Below, piece after piece: positions 62,359 through 64,000 of a DNA stretch of 64,000 nt (position 1 is its first letter; every line of letters begins with the position of its first letter). The stretch comes from JAVBRA01 sp031548435 (GTDB lineage Bacteria > Bacteroidota > Bacteroidia > Bacteroidales > Rikenellaceae): NCBI GenBank assembly GCA_031548435.1, contig JAVBRA010000014.1, positions 90,061 through 154,060 on the forward strand. Direction: 5' to 3'. Made by a program: the position numbers and the translations under genes. The notes below the pieces were generated by a model, which worked only from the letters and a program-made list of their open reading frames with translations, was not told the DNA's origin and did not search any database.

Positions 62359-62397
62359 CCGACAACGACCTTGTGTAACTCTGGCGAGCTATTAAGG

Positions 62398-62724
62398 ATG
62401 AACGAACAAAACAACGACAGACAGAAATTTCTGGAAGCATATGAGCAGTTGAGCGAGCATTTATTCGGCAATCCTTCGGCCGAAGAGATCCGTGGGATTC
62501 ACAACTGGATTTTGGAGCATGAACATTGTCCCTTTGCCGATATGGCTATGAGAACGCTGTTCGATACCATCGTCCAATCAAATCTCGAACCCAACGCGGC
62601 GACATACCGCTCACTCGAACAAGTAAAACGGAAGATCAGGCAACAGGAAGCGGAAAAGCGGAAAATTGCCGCAGACCTCCGGAATTATCTGCTTGCAGCA
62701 AATAAAAACGACCGCACGCAGTAA
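62398..62724 (+). CDS. Orphan FecR N-terminal-like protein (possible stand-alone anti-sigma)
   Basis: From the ATG at 62398 (RBS-like AAGG just before) the 108 residues resemble only the cytoplasmic sigma-binding part of FecR: YEQLSEHLFGNPSAEEIRGI and HNWILEHEHCPFADMAMR. There is no transmembrane helix or FecR domain. It may be a soluble anti-sigma factor or a truncated duplicate. Confidence 0.65.
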   Translation: MNEQNNDRQKFLEAYEQLSEHLFGNPSAEEIRGIHNWILEHEHCPFADMAMRTLFDTIVQSNLEPNAATYRSLEQVKRKIRQQEAEKRKIAADLRNYLLAANKNDRTQ

Positions 62725-62792
62725 AATTCGACATCCAAAAGACACTGAATTTCATATAGTTGAAAATATTCAGAAGAAAAAGATAAAAGCCG

Positions 62793-62838
62793 ACCCGAAG
62801 AATCGCCCCCTCTCAACGCTGTATTTACAGAGAGTCGG
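62793..62838 (+). repeat. Leader repeat, copy 2
   Basis: ACCCGAAGAATCG...AACGCTGTATTTACAGAG matches copy 1 at 62314 in order and spacing, ahead of the FecR gene. Confidence 0.6.
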
Positions 62839-62871
62839 ATGAACGTGCACGGTTCAATTTGAGGAGAGACA

Positions 62872-63951
62872 ATGGTAAAAAAAGAACGGAACAAATTCGA
62901 AGAGATCCTGCGCAGGTATTTCACATTGGAATATCCCGAGCGAATCCGCCGTATGGTTCAGGAGTGGCTCGTTTCCGAGAAGAACGAAGAAGAAAAAGAC
63001 GCCGCCCTGAGGGATATATTCGACAGATCGGTCGATTATGACGTAAAACCCGCGGCATGGTCTTACAAAATGCTCGAAAAGTTCCACAGGAAGGCAGGGA
63101 TCGCGCGCCCCATCATCCGCCGCACTCCGTTCAACCGCGCCAGACCTTTGCTGCGCATCGCGGCGGTTTTGCTGCCTGCCGCAGTGGTAGCCGGCACGTT
63201 GTTCTGGATGCTCGACAAACAAGCAGCCATCCCGGTGGCGACCCATATAACCCCAAGCGTTTCCGACAGCCTGGTGACGCAGACGGGAACGATTCAACCC
63301 GAGCGCCGCATCGAGGTGATCGAGGGGGTGCAGAAAGAGGTAACGCTTGCCGACGGAACGCATGTGTGGATCAACTCGGGCAGCACGCTCACCTATCCCG
63401 AAGTGTTCGCGGATGGCGAGAGGCGCGTAACGCTCAAAGGCGAGGCGTTCTTCGAGGTGGAGCACGATGCAAGTAAGCCCTTCACCGTTCACACCGGCCA
63501 TCTGGACATAAGGGTGCTGGGTACGAAGTTCGACGTGAAAGCCTATCCGGGCGCCGACTTTACCGAGATCGCGCTGTTCGAAGGCTCGGTGGAAGTGACC
63601 GCGGCAAACCACAGCGAGAAACTCACTCCGGGCGACAGGATGACCTACCGCCACGAAAGCGGAGCGATGGAGGTCGAACGCTTCACCGCGCAAACCGCCC
63701 AAGACTGGCGTTCGGCGACCATCTTCGCCGATGAGAAGTCTGTGCCCCAGATCCTGAAAATGGTAGCCAATTACTATGACGTGGATATCGACTTCGACGC
63801 GGCCTCGCTGCCGGCAGGACAGCGATACGCCGTCGGATTCGGCAAAAACGAACCCGTTGAGAAAGTGCTGGATCTGCTCGTGGAGATCAGCGGCGGAAGT
63901 TTCAGCTACGAACGGCGAAACGACACAATCAAAATATACGGCAGGAAGTGA
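62872..63951 (+). CDS. FecR-family anti-sigma factor
   Basis: The 359 residues have an N-terminal sigma-binding region, one transmembrane helix (about 95-115, AAVLLPAAVVAGTLFWML) and the FecR domain with LADGTHVWINSGSTLTYPEV and GEAFFEVEHDASKPFTVHT, then a DUF4974-like C-terminus. The GAGGAG site is close to the ATG. It most likely works with an STN-containing transducer encoded just beyond 64000. Confidence 0.93.
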   Translation: MVKKERNKFEEILRRYFTLEYPERIRRMVQEWLVSEKNEEEKDAALRDIFDRSVDYDVKPAAWSYKMLEKFHRKAGIARPIIRRTPFNRARPLLRIAAVLLPAAVVAGTLFWMLDKQAAIPVATHITPSVSDSLVTQTGTIQPERRIEVIEGVQKEVTLADGTHVWINSGSTLTYPEVFADGERRVTLKGEAFFEVEHDASKPFTVHTGHLDIRVLGTKFDVKAYPGADFTEIALFEGSVEVTAANHSEKLTPGDRMTYRHESGAMEVERFTAQTAQDWRSATIFADEKSVPQILKMVANYYDVDIDFDAASLPAGQRYAVGFGKNEPVEKVLDLLVEISGGSFSYERRNDTIKIYGRK

Positions 63952-64000
63952 GGCCCTGCATCCATAAAACTCATAAATAACCCAATGCCTGCGAGGTAAA

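Noticed and set aside
1..64000. CRISPR array, tRNA or rRNA genes
   Set aside because: No regularly spaced direct repeats, cloverleaf or rRNA-like sequence was noticed on reading; a tRNA scan was not possible here.

Overview
The window looks like a chromosomal segment of a fairly GC-rich member of Bacteroidota, order Bacteroidales. Supporting signs are TAnnTTTG-type promoters, FimB/Mfa2-type fimbrial genes, ECF sigma/FecR pairs, FISUMP and DUF3857 proteins, and the rpsF-rpsR-rplI operon. An Alistipes/Rikenellaceae-like host is my guess from composition and gene content; it is not proven.

Layout. 1-5 kb: hexuronate catabolism (SDR mannonate oxidoreductase-like, uxuA, uxaC, MFS transporter), with a decayed FISUMP fragment in the gap. 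5-27 kb: housekeeping genes (TPR protein, recQ, DEDD exonuclease, cstA operon, rel/spoT operon, bcp-recA, dnaA, phosphohexomutase, YjbQ, MBL hydrolase, B12-type radical SAM, SDR, XRE regulator). 28.06-37.41 kb: an integrated tailless single-stranded-DNA-type phage. 37.5-46.9 kb: an ECF/FecR pair followed by a fimbria-like surface operon. 47.5-48.7 kb: ribosomal proteins S6, S18 and L9. 48.9-59.1 kb: four large exported proteins (glycoside-hydrolase-like, DUF5107-TPR, active and degenerate DUF3857/transglutaminase). 59.3-61.4 kb: CBM9-like protein, cation efflux, and a 6S-like RNA. 61.5-64 kb: a second ECF/FecR locus running off the end.

Main discovery candidate: a 9,327-bp provirus (28075-37401) bounded by a 15-bp direct repeat that is the core of a XerCD dif site. 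The right copy (37385-37412) is a complete 28-bp dif closely matching the E. coli site. The left copy has a degenerate XerC arm, as in phages that use the host XerCD recombinases. No integrase and no packaging ATPase are visible. Cargo includes a two-tyrosine HUH Rep (HYH and YLSKY motifs), a 267-residue beta-rich candidate capsid protein, a glycine/alanine-rich penetration-type protein, several tiny one-helix membrane proteins, a P5/transglycosylase-like muralytic protein and a coiled-coil/beta spike candidate. Size, gene order and content resemble FLiP-like membrane-containing ssDNA phages (Finnlakeviridae), not microviruses or inoviruses. A separately promoted accessory pair (lipoprotein plus PD-(D/E)XK nuclease) sits at the right end. 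A strong promoter lies just inside attR and points outwards. In the provirus it faces the host fimbrial sigma factor; in the excised circle it would face the phage early genes.

The fimbrial operon is notable because the STN signalling domain, normally on a TonB-dependent transducer, is fused to a DUF3575 barrel next to ECF/FecR. The position of dif only about 8 kb from dnaA (without the prophage) suggests that dnaA is not at the replication origin here, or that this dif is not the terminus.
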